A stretch of 64,000 nt of DNA, taken from Borreliella americana (lineage in GTDB: Bacteria > Spirochaetota > Spirochaetia > Borreliales > Borreliaceae). Shown here in pieces: positions 47,886-57,491 of the stretch. Below the pieces are notes generated by a model. The model ran no database searches. It was given only the letters and a program-made list of their open reading frames with translations, and was not told where the DNA came from. Numbering within the stretch: position 1 is the stretch's first letter; each line of letters opens with the position of its first letter. Location: the NCBI RefSeq assembly GCF_021043605.1, contig NZ_JAJNFB010000001.1, positions 82,628-146,627 on the forward strand. Reading direction: 5' to 3'. The position numbers were made by a program, and so were the translations under genes.

Positions 47886-48719
47886 ATGGGTATTAAGACT
47901 TATAAGCCAAAAACTTCTTCTTTGCGCTATAAGACGACTTTATCTTTTGATGATTTGAGTAAAGGTAATGATCCTTTGAAATCTTTAACAAAAGGTAAAA
48001 AATTGAAATCAGGCAGAGATTCTTCTGGTAGGATTAGTATTAGAAGAAGAGGTGGTGGGCATAAGAGAAAGTATAGGTTGATTGATTTTAATCGAAGAGA
48101 TAAATTTAGCATTCCTGCTCGAGTTTCTTCTATTGAATATGATCCCAATAGAAGTGCTAATATAGCTTTGCTTGTTTATAAAGATGGAGAAAAAAGGTAT
48201 ATTATTTCTCCTAAAGGCATTAAGGTTGGAGATGTTTTGGAAAGTGGTCCTAATGCCCCAATTAAAATTGGCAATGCCTTGCCTCTTGAAAATATTCCTA
48301 TTGGAAGAACTGTTCACAACATTGAGCTTAATATTGGAAAAGGTGGACAACTTATAAGAAGTGCTGGTGGATATGCTATGATACTTGCTTCTGACGGGAA
48401 TTATGTCACTGTAAAATTATCATCTGGTGAGGTAAGATTGATTTTTAAAAAATGTATTGCAACAATTGGTGAAATTGGAAATGAAGATTATGCCAATATT
48501 TCTATAGGGAAAGCTGGTAAAAGTAGGTGGCTTGGTAGAAGACCCAAGGTTAGAGGTGTTGCTATGAATCCTGTTGACCATCCGCATGGTGGTGGTGAGG
48601 GGAAAACTTCTGGAGGTCGCCATCCTGTGTCTCCTTGGGGACAGCCTACTAAAGGCTATAAGACTCGCAAGAAAAAGAGATATTCAGATAAATTTATTAT
48701 TAAAAGAAGGAATAAATAG
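47886..48719 (+). CDS. rplB: 50S ribosomal protein L2 (uL2)
   Basis: 277 aa. [20 protein letters not shown] and the C-terminal [23 protein letters not shown], with the conserved His of the peptidyl-transferase region, identify it. It contributes to subunit joining and tRNA binding. Confidence 0.98.
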   Translation: MGIKTYKPKTSSLRYKTTLSFDDLSKGNDPLKSLTKGKKLKSGRDSSGRISIRRRGGGHKRKYRLIDFNRRDKFSIPARVSSIEYDPNRSANIALLVYKDGEKRYIISPKGIKVGDVLESGPNAPIKIGNALPLENIPIGRTVHNIELNIGKGGQLIRSAGGYAMILASDGNYVTVKLSSGEVRLIFKKCIATIGEIGNEDYANISIGKAGKSRWLGRRPKVRGVAMNPVDHPHGGGEGKTSGGRHPVSPWGQPTKGYKTRKKKRYSDKFIIKRRNK

Positions 48720-48728
48720 GAGAGCATA

Positions 48729-49007
48729 GTGGCAAGATCTATTAAAAAAGGACCTTTTATAGAAAAGAGTCTTTATCAAAAAGTTTTATCATCTTTTGGA
48801 AGTGATAAGAGGGTTGTTATTAAAACCTACTCCAGATCTTCAACAATAATTCCTGAAATGGTAAGTCTTACTATATCTGTTTACAATGGCAAAACTTTTA
48901 TACCTATTTATATTACTGAGGATCTTGTGGGGCACAAGCTTGGTGAGTTTTCACCTACAAGAATTTTTAGAGGGCATGCTAAGTCAGATAAAAAGGGAAG
49001 GAAGTAA
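48729..49007 (+). CDS. rpsS: 30S ribosomal protein S19 (uS19)
   Basis: 92 aa starting at GTG 48729 with TAGGAGAG upstream. RSIKKGPFIEKSL and GHKLGEFSPTRIFRGH are diagnostic. It lies in the 30S head and pairs with S13. Confidence 0.97.
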   Translation: MARSIKKGPFIEKSLYQKVLSSFGSDKRVVIKTYSRSSTIIPEMVSLTISVYNGKTFIPIYITEDLVGHKLGEFSPTRIFRGHAKSDKKGRK

Positions 49008-49013
49008 GTAGTT

Positions 49014-49376
49014 ATGTTGGTAAATAGAAGATATACAGCAAGGGGCAAAAATTTACCCTCTTCTCCAAAAAAAGTTAGGCCAATAGCTGACAATATACGG
49101 GGGGAGTCTTATATTAAGGCTATTGCAGTGCTTTGTTCTATGCCTAATAAAGGAGCTAAGCTTTTAGAAAAAGTGGTTAAATCAGCAGCATCAAATGCGA
49201 TGTATCACAATAAAAATCTTTCCGAAGACATGATATTTGTTAAAACAGTTATGGTTGATGATGGGCGTCGTCGTAAAAAGATTTGGCCTAGAGCTAGGGG
49301 TAGGGCTGATAGGCTTGTTAATAGAAATTGTCATATTTTTGTTGAAGTTGATGAAAAAAAAGATATTAAAGGATAA
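49014..49376 (+). CDS. rplV: 50S ribosomal protein L22 (uL22)
   Basis: 120 aa. SPKKVRPIADNIRG near the start and the C-terminal hairpin region MVDDGRRRKKIWPRARGRADR, which reaches the macrolide-binding constriction of the tunnel, identify it. Confidence 0.97.
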   Translation: MLVNRRYTARGKNLPSSPKKVRPIADNIRGESYIKAIAVLCSMPNKGAKLLEKVVKSAASNAMYHNKNLSEDMIFVKTVMVDDGRRRKKIWPRARGRADRLVNRNCHIFVEVDEKKDIKG

Positions 49377-49379
49377 AGC

Positions 49380-50261
49380 ATGGGCCAAAAAGTACATCCA
49401 TATAGCTTAAGGGTAAAAATTAATAGGGATTGGAAATCAAAATGGTATTTTGATAAAAAATTGTATTCTGCAATTCTTCATGAAGATTTTTTAATAAGGC
49501 GAGAAATTATGAAGTTTCTTAAAGGGATTAAATTTGATATTTCTGATATAGAAATAATTAGAAATAACCCCCAAAAAGTAACAGTAGTAATTGTTACTCC
49601 AAGGCCTGGTTCTGTGATAGGGCTTAAAGGGGCTAATCTTGAAAAGATTGGCCAATTGTTAACTAAAAAAATTTCTAAAAAGATTAGCATTAAGATTAAA
49701 GAGATTAAAAGACCAGAGCTTGATGCTCAAATTATTGCTAATGGGATTGCAAAGCAAGTAGAAAATAGAGCTTCTTATAGAAAAGTTTTAAAATCATCTC
49801 TTGCTACTTCTATGTTAAAAGGTGCTCAAGGGCTAAAAATTAAGATTGCTGGTAGACTTGGTGGGGCGGAGATTGCTCGAAGCTTTGAGGTTAAGGAGGG
49901 TCGGGTTCCTTTACACACTCTTAGGGCCAATATAGATTATGGATTTTCTGAGGCTCAAACTACTTATGGCATTATTGGAGTTAAGGTTTGGTTATTTAAA
50001 GGTGAAGTTTTGGGCAGGCAAACCAATTCTGATGCTGGCCAGATAATAAATAAAAAGTCTTTTAGAGAAAGAGGCGATGCTGTTAAAAATTTTGATAAAG
50101 CTTTAAATAATAGAGAGAAGGCTAATGAAAAGCAAACTAGGTTTTTGAATAAAAAAGATGGGCCATCTAAAGATGAATTAGATCTTTTAAATAAAAAAAA
50201 ACCTAGTGTGTCTTTTTCTAAAGAAAGAATCAATTCTAATGAGCAGGATATTGGAGGATAA
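49380..50261 (+). CDS. rpsC: 30S ribosomal protein S3 (uS3), C-terminally extended
   Basis: 293 aa, against about 210-235 in most bacteria. The KH domain (VTPRPGSVIGLKGANLEKI) and the C-terminal domain (GRLGGAEIARSFEVKEGRVPLHTLRANIDYG) are normal. Residues beyond about 220 form a charged Lys/Glu/Asn-rich tail with no recognised domain. S3 is at the mRNA entry channel. It starts 3 nt after rplV. Confidence 0.97.
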   Translation: MGQKVHPYSLRVKINRDWKSKWYFDKKLYSAILHEDFLIRREIMKFLKGIKFDISDIEIIRNNPQKVTVVIVTPRPGSVIGLKGANLEKIGQLLTKKISKKISIKIKEIKRPELDAQIIANGIAKQVENRASYRKVLKSSLATSMLKGAQGLKIKIAGRLGGAEIARSFEVKEGRVPLHTLRANIDYGFSEAQTTYGIIGVKVWLFKGEVLGRQTNSDAGQIINKKSFRERGDAVKNFDKALNNREKANEKQTRFLNKKDGPSKDELDLLNKKKPSVSFSKERINSNEQDIGG

Positions 50262-50265
50262 TTAG

Positions 50266-50682
50266 ATGTTAAGTCCAAAAAAGGTTAAATATAGAAAGAA
50301 GCAAAGAGGAAGATTGTCTGGAGAAGCCCAGAAAGGCAATAAAATTTCTTTTGGTGAATATGGACTTGTTTCTTTGGAAACAAATTTTATTACTGCTCGT
50401 CAAATTGAGTCTGCTCGTATTGCAATGACTCGTAAAATAAAAAGAGGTGGAAGGGTTTGGATAAGAATATTTCCTGATATTCCTTATACTAAAAAACCAG
50501 CTGAAACTAGAATGGGCAAGGGTAAAGGGGGTGTTGATCATTGGAATGCTCCTGTTAAGCTTGGTACTGTTATGTTTGAAATGTCAGGAGTTGTGGAGGA
50601 GCTTGCTCAAGAGGCCATGTCACTTGCAAGCTCTAAGCTTCCAGTAAAAACCATGTTTGTTGTAAGGCGAGATTTGAGGTAG
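50266..50682 (+). CDS. rplP: 50S ribosomal protein L16 (uL16)
   Basis: 138 aa. [33 protein letters not shown] and [17 protein letters not shown] identify L16, which helps position A-site tRNA. GGAGGAT is the ribosome site, inside the end of rpsC. Confidence 0.98.
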   Translation: MLSPKKVKYRKKQRGRLSGEAQKGNKISFGEYGLVSLETNFITARQIESARIAMTRKIKRGGRVWIRIFPDIPYTKKPAETRMGKGKGGVDHWNAPVKLGTVMFEMSGVVEELAQEAMSLASSKLPVKTMFVVRRDLR

Positions 50683-50684
50683 TT

Positions 50685-50885
50685 ATGTTGAAAAATTTTA
50701 AAAATTTTACTCTTGAGGACATGAAGGCTAAAAGGCTAGAATTAAAGAAAGAATATTTAGATTTAAGATTTAAATCTGTTGTTGGTCATGTTGAAAATCC
50801 TTTAAAGAAAAGAGAGATTAGACGTGATATTGCAAGGCTTAATACAATGATTTATGAATATGAATTAGGTATTAGAAAGGTTTAG
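50685..50885 (+). CDS. rpmC: 50S ribosomal protein L29 (uL29)
   Basis: 66-aa helical hairpin protein ([36 protein letters not shown]) near the tunnel exit. It follows rplP after 2 nt and precedes rpsQ by 2 nt. Confidence 0.95.
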   Translation: MLKNFKNFTLEDMKAKRLELKKEYLDLRFKSVVGHVENPLKKREIRRDIARLNTMIYEYELGIRKV

Positions 50886-50887
50886 AT

Positions 50888-51142
50888 ATGGCAAGAGAAA
50901 ATAAAAAAGAATTAATTGGCAAAGTCGTTAGTGATAAGATGTCTAAGACTATAGTAGTAGAAATTGTTCAAAGAAAGATGCATCCAATTTATCATAAGTA
51001 TTTAAAGGTTAGTAAAAAAGTTAAAGCTCATGATGAAAAAGAAGTTTCAAAGGTTGGCGATAAGGTAAAAATTATTGAGGTTCGACCTATTAGTAAAGAT
51101 AAAAGATGGTCTCTTGTTGAGGTTTTAGAAAAATTAAAATAG
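50888..51142 (+). CDS. rpsQ: 30S ribosomal protein S17 (uS17)
   Basis: 84-aa OB-fold protein with [16 protein letters not shown] and [19 protein letters not shown], binding the 5' domain of 16S rRNA. Last gene before a 27-nt gap and rplN. Confidence 0.97.
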   Translation: MARENKKELIGKVVSDKMSKTIVVEIVQRKMHPIYHKYLKVSKKVKAHDEKEVSKVGDKVKIIEVRPISKDKRWSLVEVLEKLK

Positions 51143-51169
51143 TTTTGATTTTTCTAAAGGAGGTTGATA

Positions 51170-51538
51170 ATGATTCAGATGCAAACGTATTTAACAATTG
51201 CGGATAATACTGGTGGCAAGGTGGCTCAATGCATTAAGGTGCTTGGTGGCAGTAAAAGGCGTTATGCCAAAATTGGGGATATAATAACTATTGCAGTAAA
51301 ACAAGCAATTCCTAATTCTTCCGTTAAAAAAGGAGATGTTTATAAAGCTGTAATTGTTAGAACTTCTAAAGAAGTAAGACGGAAGAATGGAACTTATGTT
51401 AGATTTGATGATAATGCTTGTGTGATACTTGATGCTAATTTAAGCCCTAGGGGCAAAAGGGTATTTGGACCTGTTGCAAGAGAACTTAGAGATGCTAATT
51501 TTATGAAAGTAGTATCATTAGCTTCAGAGGTTATATAG
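51170..51538 (+). CDS. rplN: 50S ribosomal protein L14 (uL14)
   Basis: 122 aa from ATG 51170, preferred to the in-frame TTG at 51164, which lies inside the AAAGGAGG ribosome site. [16 protein letters not shown] and GPVARELRD are diagnostic. First gene of the spc segment. Confidence 0.98.
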   Translation: MIQMQTYLTIADNTGGKVAQCIKVLGGSKRRYAKIGDIITIAVKQAIPNSSVKKGDVYKAVIVRTSKEVRRKNGTYVRFDDNACVILDANLSPRGKRVFGPVARELRDANFMKVVSLASEVI

Positions 51539-51553
51539 CAAAAGGGGGATTTT

Positions 51554-51859
51554 GTGAAGACAAAGTTGAAGATAGGTGATAGCGTGAAAATTCTTTCTGG
51601 AAAAGATAGGGGTAGAATAGGCAAGATTGCTATTATAAATAGAAAAAAAAATAAAGTTATTGTTGAATCTTGCAATATGGTTAAAAAAGTCATTAAAGCT
51701 AGGACACCCCAAGAAAAAGGTAGAATAATAGATAAGGAGGCCGCTATAGATATTTCAAATGTTATGATATTTGTCAAGGGAACTCCTTCAAGATTGGGGA
51801 TTAGGTTTGAAAATAATGAGAAAATAAGGTATCTTAAAAAAAATGGACAGAGGATATAG
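51554..51859 (+). CDS. rplX: 50S ribosomal protein L24 (uL24)
   Basis: 101 aa starting at GTG. The KOW motif is [20 protein letters not shown]. It is an early assembly protein at the tunnel exit. AAGGGGG is upstream; rplE follows after 5 nt. Confidence 0.96.
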   Translation: MKTKLKIGDSVKILSGKDRGRIGKIAIINRKKNKVIVESCNMVKKVIKARTPQEKGRIIDKEAAIDISNVMIFVKGTPSRLGIRFENNEKIRYLKKNGQRI

Positions 51860-51864
51860 AGTTT

Positions 51865-52413
51865 ATGAATTATGTTCCTGAATTGAAAAGATATTATAAA
51901 GATATCGTTACAAAAGAGCTTGTTAAGGAATTTGAATATAAATCTATAATGCAAGTTCCCAAGCTTGAGAAAATAGTAATTTCTGTAGGCGTTGGAGAGG
52001 CTGTTAGGAATAAAAAGCTATTGGATTCTTCTGTTTTAGAGCTTGCTCAGATCACTGGGCAGAAAGCTGTAAAGACAAAAGCAAAAAAAGCAATCGCCGG
52101 GTTTAAAATTAGACAAGGGCAAGAAATAGGTGCCAAAGTTACACTTAGAGGTAATGCAATGTATGAATTTTTATATAAGCTTATTCATTTAGCATTGCCA
52201 AGGGTTAAGGATTTTAGGGGAATCAATGGGAATGCTTTTGATGGTAATGGAAATTATTCTTTTGGAGTGACGGAGCAAATAATATTTTCTGAAATAGACT
52301 ATGATAAAATAGAAAGAATATCTGGCTTGAATATTACGATTGTGACAACAGCTTCAAATGATAAAGAAAGCAAAGCTTTGCTTTTGAAATTTGGAATGCC
52401 GTTTAGTAATTAG
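51865..52413 (+). CDS. rplE: 50S ribosomal protein L5 (uL5)
   Basis: 182 aa. [17 protein letters not shown]-type [16 protein letters not shown] and [10 protein letters not shown] identify the 5S rRNA-binding L5. Standard position between rplX and rpsN. Confidence 0.98.
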   Translation: MNYVPELKRYYKDIVTKELVKEFEYKSIMQVPKLEKIVISVGVGEAVRNKKLLDSSVLELAQITGQKAVKTKAKKAIAGFKIRQGQEIGAKVTLRGNAMYEFLYKLIHLALPRVKDFRGINGNAFDGNGNYSFGVTEQIIFSEIDYDKIERISGLNITIVTTASNDKESKALLLKFGMPFSN

Positions 52414-52429
52414 GGGATTTATAAGGTAT

Positions 52430-52615
52430 ATGGCAAAAAAATCAATGATTATTAGGGCTTTAAGAAAGCCCAAGTATAAAACAAGGCAAAATAATAGATG
52501 TAAGTTGTGTGGTCGTCCAAGAGGATATTTAAGAGATTTTTGTATGTGTCGAATATGTTTTAGAAAGTATGCGTCTGAAGGATTAATTCCTGGCGTTTCA
52601 AAATCAAGTTGGTAA
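52430..52615 (+). CDS. rpsN: 30S ribosomal protein S14 type Z (uS14, zinc-binding)
   Basis: 61 aa from ATG 52430, preceded by AAGG; the frame continues upstream into rplE but S14Z starts at MAKKSMI. Two CxxC pairs, CKLCGRPRG and CMCRICF, bind zinc, so this is the Zn (C+) form. Confidence 0.96.
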
Positions 52616-52624
52616 GGGAATTTT

Positions 52625-53023
52625 ATGGCGATTACTTATTCAGTAGGAGATATGCTAACTAAATTAAGAAATGCAAGCAGAGTTAGGCATGGATCTGTAG
52701 ATTTAAAGATGTCCAATATGAATAAATCAATATTAAACATTCTTAAAGAAGAGGGTTATATTAAGGATTTTAATTTTTTAGAAAAGGAAGGAATTGCTTT
52801 TATTAGGGTTTTGCTAAAGTATGACAGCAAAAGAAATCCTGTTATAAATAAAATAGATGCCATTTCCACTCCCGGTAGAAAAATTTATTCTTCATATAAA
52901 AATATGCCAAGAATAAAGAATGGATATGGAATATTAATTATATCTTCTTCTCAAGGTGTTATTACTGGCAAGGAAGCTAAAGATAAAAAAATAGGTGGTG
53001 AGTTGATTTGCTCAGTTTGGTAG
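52625..53023 (+). CDS. rpsH: 30S ribosomal protein S8 (uS8)
   Basis: 132 aa. GDMLTKLRNASRVRH and STPGRKIYSSYKNMPRI and the C-terminal GGELICSVW are diagnostic. In E. coli S8 represses the spc operon by binding rplE mRNA. Confidence 0.97.
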   Translation: MAITYSVGDMLTKLRNASRVRHGSVDLKMSNMNKSILNILKEEGYIKDFNFLEKEGIAFIRVLLKYDSKRNPVINKIDAISTPGRKIYSSYKNMPRIKNGYGILIISSSQGVITGKEAKDKKIGGELICSVW

Positions 53024-53039
53024 TTTAATAGGGGGATGT

Positions 53040-53582
53040 ATGTCACGTATTGGAAGACTTCCAATAAAGATTCCAGATGCTGTTAAGGTTGATGTTAAAG
53101 ACAACTTAGTGATAGTTGAAGGCACTAAAGGAAGATTAATTCAAGATATAAAAGACAGTATTAATGTTAAAGTTGAGAATGGCAGTATTGTTGTTGATCG
53201 GGTTTTTAATGATAAAAAAGCAAAAGCTTACCATGGTCTTTACAGAAGTTTGATTTTTAATATGGTAAAAGGAGTGACTGAGGGATTTTCTAAGTCTCTT
53301 ACTATAAATGGTATAGGGTATAGAGTAGAGCAACAAGGTAATAGCCTTTTTTTAAGCCTTGGTTATTCAACTCAGTTTGAATATGTTATTCCAGATGGTA
53401 TTAGTGTAAAGCTTGATGGAAATACTAAAATTTCTGTTGAAGGAATAGATAAATTTAAGGTTGGTCAAGTTGCTGCTGAGATTAGAAGTTTAAAAAAACC
53501 AGAGCCGTATAAAGGAAAAGGTATTAAGTATGATAATGAAGTTATTAGAAGAAAAGTCGGAAAATCTGGTGTAAAAAAATAA
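53040..53582 (+). CDS. rplF: 50S ribosomal protein L6 (uL6)
   Basis: 180 aa. [33 protein letters not shown] and [19 protein letters not shown] identify L6, which lies near the GTPase-associated centre. Confidence 0.98.
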   Translation: MSRIGRLPIKIPDAVKVDVKDNLVIVEGTKGRLIQDIKDSINVKVENGSIVVDRVFNDKKAKAYHGLYRSLIFNMVKGVTEGFSKSLTINGIGYRVEQQGNSLFLSLGYSTQFEYVIPDGISVKLDGNTKISVEGIDKFKVGQVAAEIRSLKKPEPYKGKGIKYDNEVIRRKVGKSGVKK

Positions 53583-53599
53583 ATTTTGGGTTAATAATT

Positions 53600-53959
53600 A
53601 TGAAAAAAATAAAAGAAGCAGAACAGAGAAAGCTTAGACGTAAAAAAAGAATAAAGGATAAAATAGGGCGAGGAGTAGCTAGTAGGCCACGAATTACCAT
53701 ATTTAAATCTAATAGGTATTTTTATGCGCAAGTTATAGATGATAGTAAGGGACATACTGTTGTAAGTATTTCTACTATTGAAAAAAGTCTTAATTTAGGC
53801 AAGAATATTGATGATATAAAAAAACTTGGAGAAGTTCTTGCTAAAAGGCTTAAGGAGAAAAATATAAATAATCTTATTTTTGATAGAAATGGTTATAAGT
53901 ATCATGGACTTATTGCAAGTTTTGCAACTTCTTTGAGAGAGTTTGGTATTAATATTTAA
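53600..53959 (+). CDS. rplR: 50S ribosomal protein L18 (uL18)
   Basis: 119 aa. A Lys/Arg-rich N-terminus ([12 protein letters not shown]) is followed by RPRI-type [20 protein letters not shown] and [12 protein letters not shown]. It binds 5S rRNA with L5. Confidence 0.97.
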   Translation: MKKIKEAEQRKLRRKKRIKDKIGRGVASRPRITIFKSNRYFYAQVIDDSKGHTVVSISTIEKSLNLGKNIDDIKKLGEVLAKRLKEKNINNLIFDRNGYKYHGLIASFATSLREFGINI

Positions 53960-53977
53960 GTTTAAGGGAGTGTATTT

Positions 53978-54475
53978 ATGGTAGATGTTCAGGCTCAGAG
54001 AAAGCAGATAGAAAAATTAATATCACTCAACAGAGTTACTAAGGTCGTTAAGGGCGGGAGAAGATTCTCTTTTGCTGCTTTCATGGTTGTTGGAGATGGG
54101 GAAGGACATGTTGGTTGGGGCTTTGGTAAAGCTAATGATGCTAGTGATGCAATAAAAAAAAGTTTAACAAGTGCTAGGAAAAATTTAAGATTTGTTCCTA
54201 TTCGAAAAGGAACATTGCCACATGAGGTTATTGGTTGCTTTAAAAAAGCCAAAGTTTTTATCAAACCAGCTACTCATGGTACTGGTGTTATTGCAGGGGG
54301 GCCCGTTCGTGCTGTAATGGAGGCTTTAGGAGTGCATGATATTTTGAGCAAATCTCTTGGTTCTAATAATTCTATGAATGTAGTAAAGGCAACCTTTAAG
54401 GCATTTGATTTAGTTTTGAATGCTGAAAAAGTGGCAGAAATGCGAGGGAAAACTTTGAAAACTTTATGGGGTTAA
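53978..54475 (+). CDS. rpsE: 30S ribosomal protein S5 (uS5)
   Basis: 165 aa. RVTKVVKGGRRFSFAAFMVVG with the spectinomycin loop and GHVGWGFGKANDA, and GTGVIAGGPVRAVMEALGV, are diagnostic. It contributes to decoding fidelity. rpmD follows by 3 nt. Confidence 0.98.
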   Translation: MVDVQAQRKQIEKLISLNRVTKVVKGGRRFSFAAFMVVGDGEGHVGWGFGKANDASDAIKKSLTSARKNLRFVPIRKGTLPHEVIGCFKKAKVFIKPATHGTGVIAGGPVRAVMEALGVHDILSKSLGSNNSMNVVKATFKAFDLVLNAEKVAEMRGKTLKTLWG

Positions 54476-54478
54476 TAT

Positions 54479-54784
54479 ATGATTAAAAGGAAATTAAGAT
54501 TACAACTAAAGAAAGCTAGGTTTAATGCTTCAAGGTCTAGGTCTAAGAATAAATGTTTTATTAGAAGAATGGAAAATAATAGAAAAATTATTTCTAAAAA
54601 CAATATTAATGTACAAGTTTTTCTTGTAAGAAGTCTTATTGGGAAATTAAATAAAAAGGTCAAAGTTTTAAAAGCATTAGGTTTAAATAAAATAGGCGAT
54701 AAAAAGGTGCATTTTTTAAATGAATCTATTAAGGGCATGCTTAACGAGACTATTAATATGATTTTATTAAGCGAGGTAATGTAA
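54479..54784 (+). CDS. rpmD: 50S ribosomal protein L30 (uL30) with N-terminal extension
   Basis: 101 aa, well above the ~60 aa usual in bacteria. The L30 fold is the second half ([32 protein letters not shown]). The first ~46 residues are basic and helical ([20 protein letters not shown]). A helical uL30 extension partly resembling mycobacterial bL37 is described in the B. burgdorferi ribosome structure, so the long start is real. The stop overlaps the rplO start by 1 nt. Confidence 0.93.
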   Translation: MIKRKLRLQLKKARFNASRSRSKNKCFIRRMENNRKIISKNNINVQVFLVRSLIGKLNKKVKVLKALGLNKIGDKKVHFLNESIKGMLNETINMILLSEVM

Positions 54785-55221
54785 TGTTTAACCTGTTAAA
54801 GCCTAAGGGGGCGAGTAAGCGACGTAAAATTGTTGGCAGAGGCCCGGGTTCAGGGCTTGGTAAAACTTCTGGAAGAGGTCAAAAGGGGCAAAAAGCAAGA
54901 AATACTTCGCCAAGACTTGGATTTGAAGGTGGGCAGACTCCTCTTTATAGAAGACTGCCGAGGAAAGGTTTTTCTAATAGCGATTATAAATTGGAATATG
55001 CGATTGTTAATCTTGGAGATATAGATAAAAAATTTCAGGATGGACAAGTTGTCAATTATGATACTTTACTTGAAAATAAACTTATAAAAAAGAAAAATAA
55101 AAAAATTAAGATTTTATCTAATGGCAAGTTTACAAAAAAAGTTTCTTTTGAGGTTTCTAAAATTTCTAAATCGGCCGAAAACCTTGTAATAAAAATTGGA
55201 TGTACTATTAAATTAGTTTAA
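54784..55221 (+). CDS. rplO: 50S ribosomal protein L15 (uL15)
   Basis: 145 aa. KRRKIVGRGPGSGLGKTSGR and GFEGGQTPLYRRLPRKGF identify L15, a late assembly protein. It precedes secY by 12 nt, the conserved order. Confidence 0.98.
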   Translation: MFNLLKPKGASKRRKIVGRGPGSGLGKTSGRGQKGQKARNTSPRLGFEGGQTPLYRRLPRKGFSNSDYKLEYAIVNLGDIDKKFQDGQVVNYDTLLENKLIKKKNKKIKILSNGKFTKKVSFEVSKISKSAENLVIKIGCTIKLV

Positions 55222-55233
55222 AGTGGAATAAAG

Positions 55234-56538
55234 ATGAAAGAATTGTTTTTAAGTTTATTTACCGTTAAGGATTTGAGAAATAAGTTCTTGTTTACTTTAT
55301 TTGTTCTTTTTCTTTTTAGAGTTGGTTCATATTTGCCGATACCAGGAATAGATTCTATAGCGCTTAAAAGTTATTTTAAGTCGCAATCAGATTTTTCAAT
55401 TGCTAATTATTTTGATTTTTTTTCAGGGGGAGCTTTTAGTAATTTTTCTATATTTATGCTTAGTATAGGACCTTACATTTCGGCATCTATTATTGTTCAG
55501 CTTCTTGTTTATTCTTTTCCTTCTTTGAAAAAAATGCAAGAAGGTGACGGAGGGAGACAAAAGACTAAAAAATATACAAAATATTTAACAATAGTTGCAG
55601 CTGTAGTTCAAGGATACGCAACAAGTCTTTATGCTAAGGGTATTCCGGGTGCTGTTACCATTCCCTTTTATAGATATATATTTATTGCTATTTTAACGGT
55701 TACTGCCGGTACATTTATCCTTTTGTGGTTTGGAGAGCAAATTAATCAAAGAGGTGTAGGCAATGGAACATCTTTGATAATTTTTTCTGGCATAGTTGTT
55801 AGACTTCAGGCGGCTTTGTTTAACTTATTCCAAAGCATGCAGGATCCTTCTCAAAATGTTAATCCTGTTTTTGTTATACTTATTATAAGTATATTTATTT
55901 TAGTTGTTATATTAATTATATATGAATATAAGGCTCAAATGCGAATTACCATTCATTATGCCAGGGCAAATTCTAATAGCACAGTTAGTTCATATTTGCC
56001 AATCAAGTTGAATCCATCGGGTGTTTTACCTGTTATTTTTGCCTCTGTTTTAATTACTCTGCCTTTACAAATTTTAAGCGGTTTTGCAGAAACTTCTTCT
56101 ATAGCTAGACAAATTTTATCTTATTTAAGGCCCAATGGTTTTTATTATACTTTTCTGAATGTAATTTTGATAATTGGATTTACATATTTTTATTCTAAGA
56201 TTCAATTAAGCCCCAAAGATATAAGCAATAATATTCGTAAGAATGGGGGTGTTATTCCGGGAATAAAGTCTGATGAGATGGAAAAATATTTAGATGAAAT
56301 TATGAATAAAACTTTATTTTCAGGATCTATTTTTTTGTCAATTATTGCAATTATCCCATTTTTAGTGCAAAATATTTTTAGATTTCCGCATGATGTTTCT
56401 AGAATAATAGGGGGGTCTTCTTTGCTTATTATGGTAGGAGTTGCTCTTGATACATTGATTCATGTTGATGCTTATTTGAAAACTCAAGGATTTTCTCACG
56501 GAAATAAAAAGAATTATGCATTTTTGCAAAAAATTTAG
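55234..56538 (+). CDS. secY: preprotein translocase subunit SecY
   Basis: 434-aa core channel of the Sec translocon with 10 membrane helices. FLFRVGSYLPIPGID, YISASIIVQLL, GQINQRGVGNG-like EQINQRGVGNGTSLIIF and the cytoplasmic GFAETS loop are present. It forms SecYEG with proteins coded elsewhere. The adk, map and infA genes often found after secY are missing; rpmJ follows directly. Confidence 0.97.
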   Translation: MKELFLSLFTVKDLRNKFLFTLFVLFLFRVGSYLPIPGIDSIALKSYFKSQSDFSIANYFDFFSGGAFSNFSIFMLSIGPYISASIIVQLLVYSFPSLKKMQEGDGGRQKTKKYTKYLTIVAAVVQGYATSLYAKGIPGAVTIPFYRYIFIAILTVTAGTFILLWFGEQINQRGVGNGTSLIIFSGIVVRLQAALFNLFQSMQDPSQNVNPVFVILIISIFILVVILIIYEYKAQMRITIHYARANSNSTVSSYLPIKLNPSGVLPVIFASVLITLPLQILSGFAETSSIARQILSYLRPNGFYYTFLNVILIIGFTYFYSKIQLSPKDISNNIRKNGGVIPGIKSDEMEKYLDEIMNKTLFSGSIFLSIIAIIPFLVQNIFRFPHDVSRIIGGSSLLIMVGVALDTLIHVDAYLKTQGFSHGNKKNYAFLQKI

Positions 56539-56550
56539 GAGTGTTTGATT

Positions 56551-56664
56551 ATGAAAGTTAGAGTAAGTGTAAAGCCAATTTGTGAAAAATGTAAGGTTAT
56601 AAAAAGAAAAGGCGTATTAAGAATTATTTGTGATAATTTAAAGCATAAACAAAGACAAAAGTAA
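56551..56664 (+). CDS. rpmJ: 50S ribosomal protein L36 (bL36)
   Basis: 37-aa protein [20 protein letters not shown] and onward, ending KHKQRQK. The zinc ligands (Cys, Cys, Cys, His) are complete, so it is the C+ form. TAGGAG is upstream. It is short enough to be missed by automated callers. Confidence 0.96.
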
Positions 56665-56681
56665 AAATTAGAGGAAATAAA

Positions 56682-57059
56682 ATGGCTAGAATATCGGGAA
56701 TAGATTTACCAAATAATAAACAATTAAAAATAGCGCTTACTTCTATTTATGGTATAGGTAGAACAAGAGCTTTGGAAGTTTGCAATAAATCAAATATTTC
56801 TCCAAGTAAAATTGCAAAAGATTTAGATAATGATGAGGTTAATCGACTTAGGAAGGCAATTGAGAGTGATTATGTTGTAGAGGGGAAACTTAGAAGTGAA
56901 GTTGCAATGTCTATTAAAAGACTTATGGATATAGCGTGTTATAGGGGCGTTAGACATAGAAAAGGATTGCCATTAAGGGGACAGAGAACTAAAACGAATG
57001 CAAGAACTAGAAAAGGAAAAAGAAAGACTGTAGCTAATAAGAAAATAGCTAGCAAGTAA
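56682..57059 (+). CDS. rpsM: 30S ribosomal protein S13 (uS13)
   Basis: 125 aa. [32 protein letters not shown] and [20 protein letters not shown] are diagnostic. It contacts P-site tRNA and S19. First of the alpha-operon genes here; rpsD is absent from the cluster. Confidence 0.98.
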   Translation: MARISGIDLPNNKQLKIALTSIYGIGRTRALEVCNKSNISPSKIAKDLDNDEVNRLRKAIESDYVVEGKLRSEVAMSIKRLMDIACYRGVRHRKGLPLRGQRTKTNARTRKGKRKTVANKKIASK

Positions 57060-57086
57060 AATAGTTTTTAAGATTTGGAGGGCAAG

Positions 57087-57479
57087 TTGAGCGCAAAATT
57101 ATCAACTAATAGTAAAAAAAAAATCAAAAGAAATATCGGAGAAGGAAGGGTTTATATACAAGCTACTTTTAATAATACCATAGTTACTGTATCTGATATA
57201 AAGGGTAATGCTTTAGCCTGGGCAAGTGCTGGTGGAATGGGTTTTAAAGGGGCTAAAAAGTCGACCCCATATGCTGCTCAAATAACAGCAGAGTCTGCTT
57301 TAAATAAAGTGAGAGATTTTGGAATTAATTATGTTCATGTGTATATAAAAGGTCCGGGCATTGGTAGAGAATCTGCAATAAGGGCTATTGGTTCGATTGG
57401 TATGACTGTAAAATCAATTTCAGATATTACTCCTATTCCTCATAATGGATGCAGACCTAAAAAAACCAGACGAGTTTAA
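57087..57479 (+). CDS. rpsK: 30S ribosomal protein S11 (uS11)
   Basis: 130 aa from TTG 57087, which has GGAGGG at about 57076-57081; the frame could start at TTG 57075, but that overlaps the ribosome site. [34 protein letters not shown] and [11 protein letters not shown] identify S11. Confidence 0.95.
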   Translation: MSAKLSTNSKKKIKRNIGEGRVYIQATFNNTIVTVSDIKGNALAWASAGGMGFKGAKKSTPYAAQITAESALNKVRDFGINYVHVYIKGPGIGRESAIRAIGSIGMTVKSISDITPIPHNGCRPKKTRRV

Positions 57480-57491
57480 CTAGAAGGAGTT

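Noticed and set aside
51394..51954. 186-codon minus-strand open frame across rplN, rplX and rplE
   Set aside because: It is antisense to three solid ribosomal protein genes and has no recognisable family.
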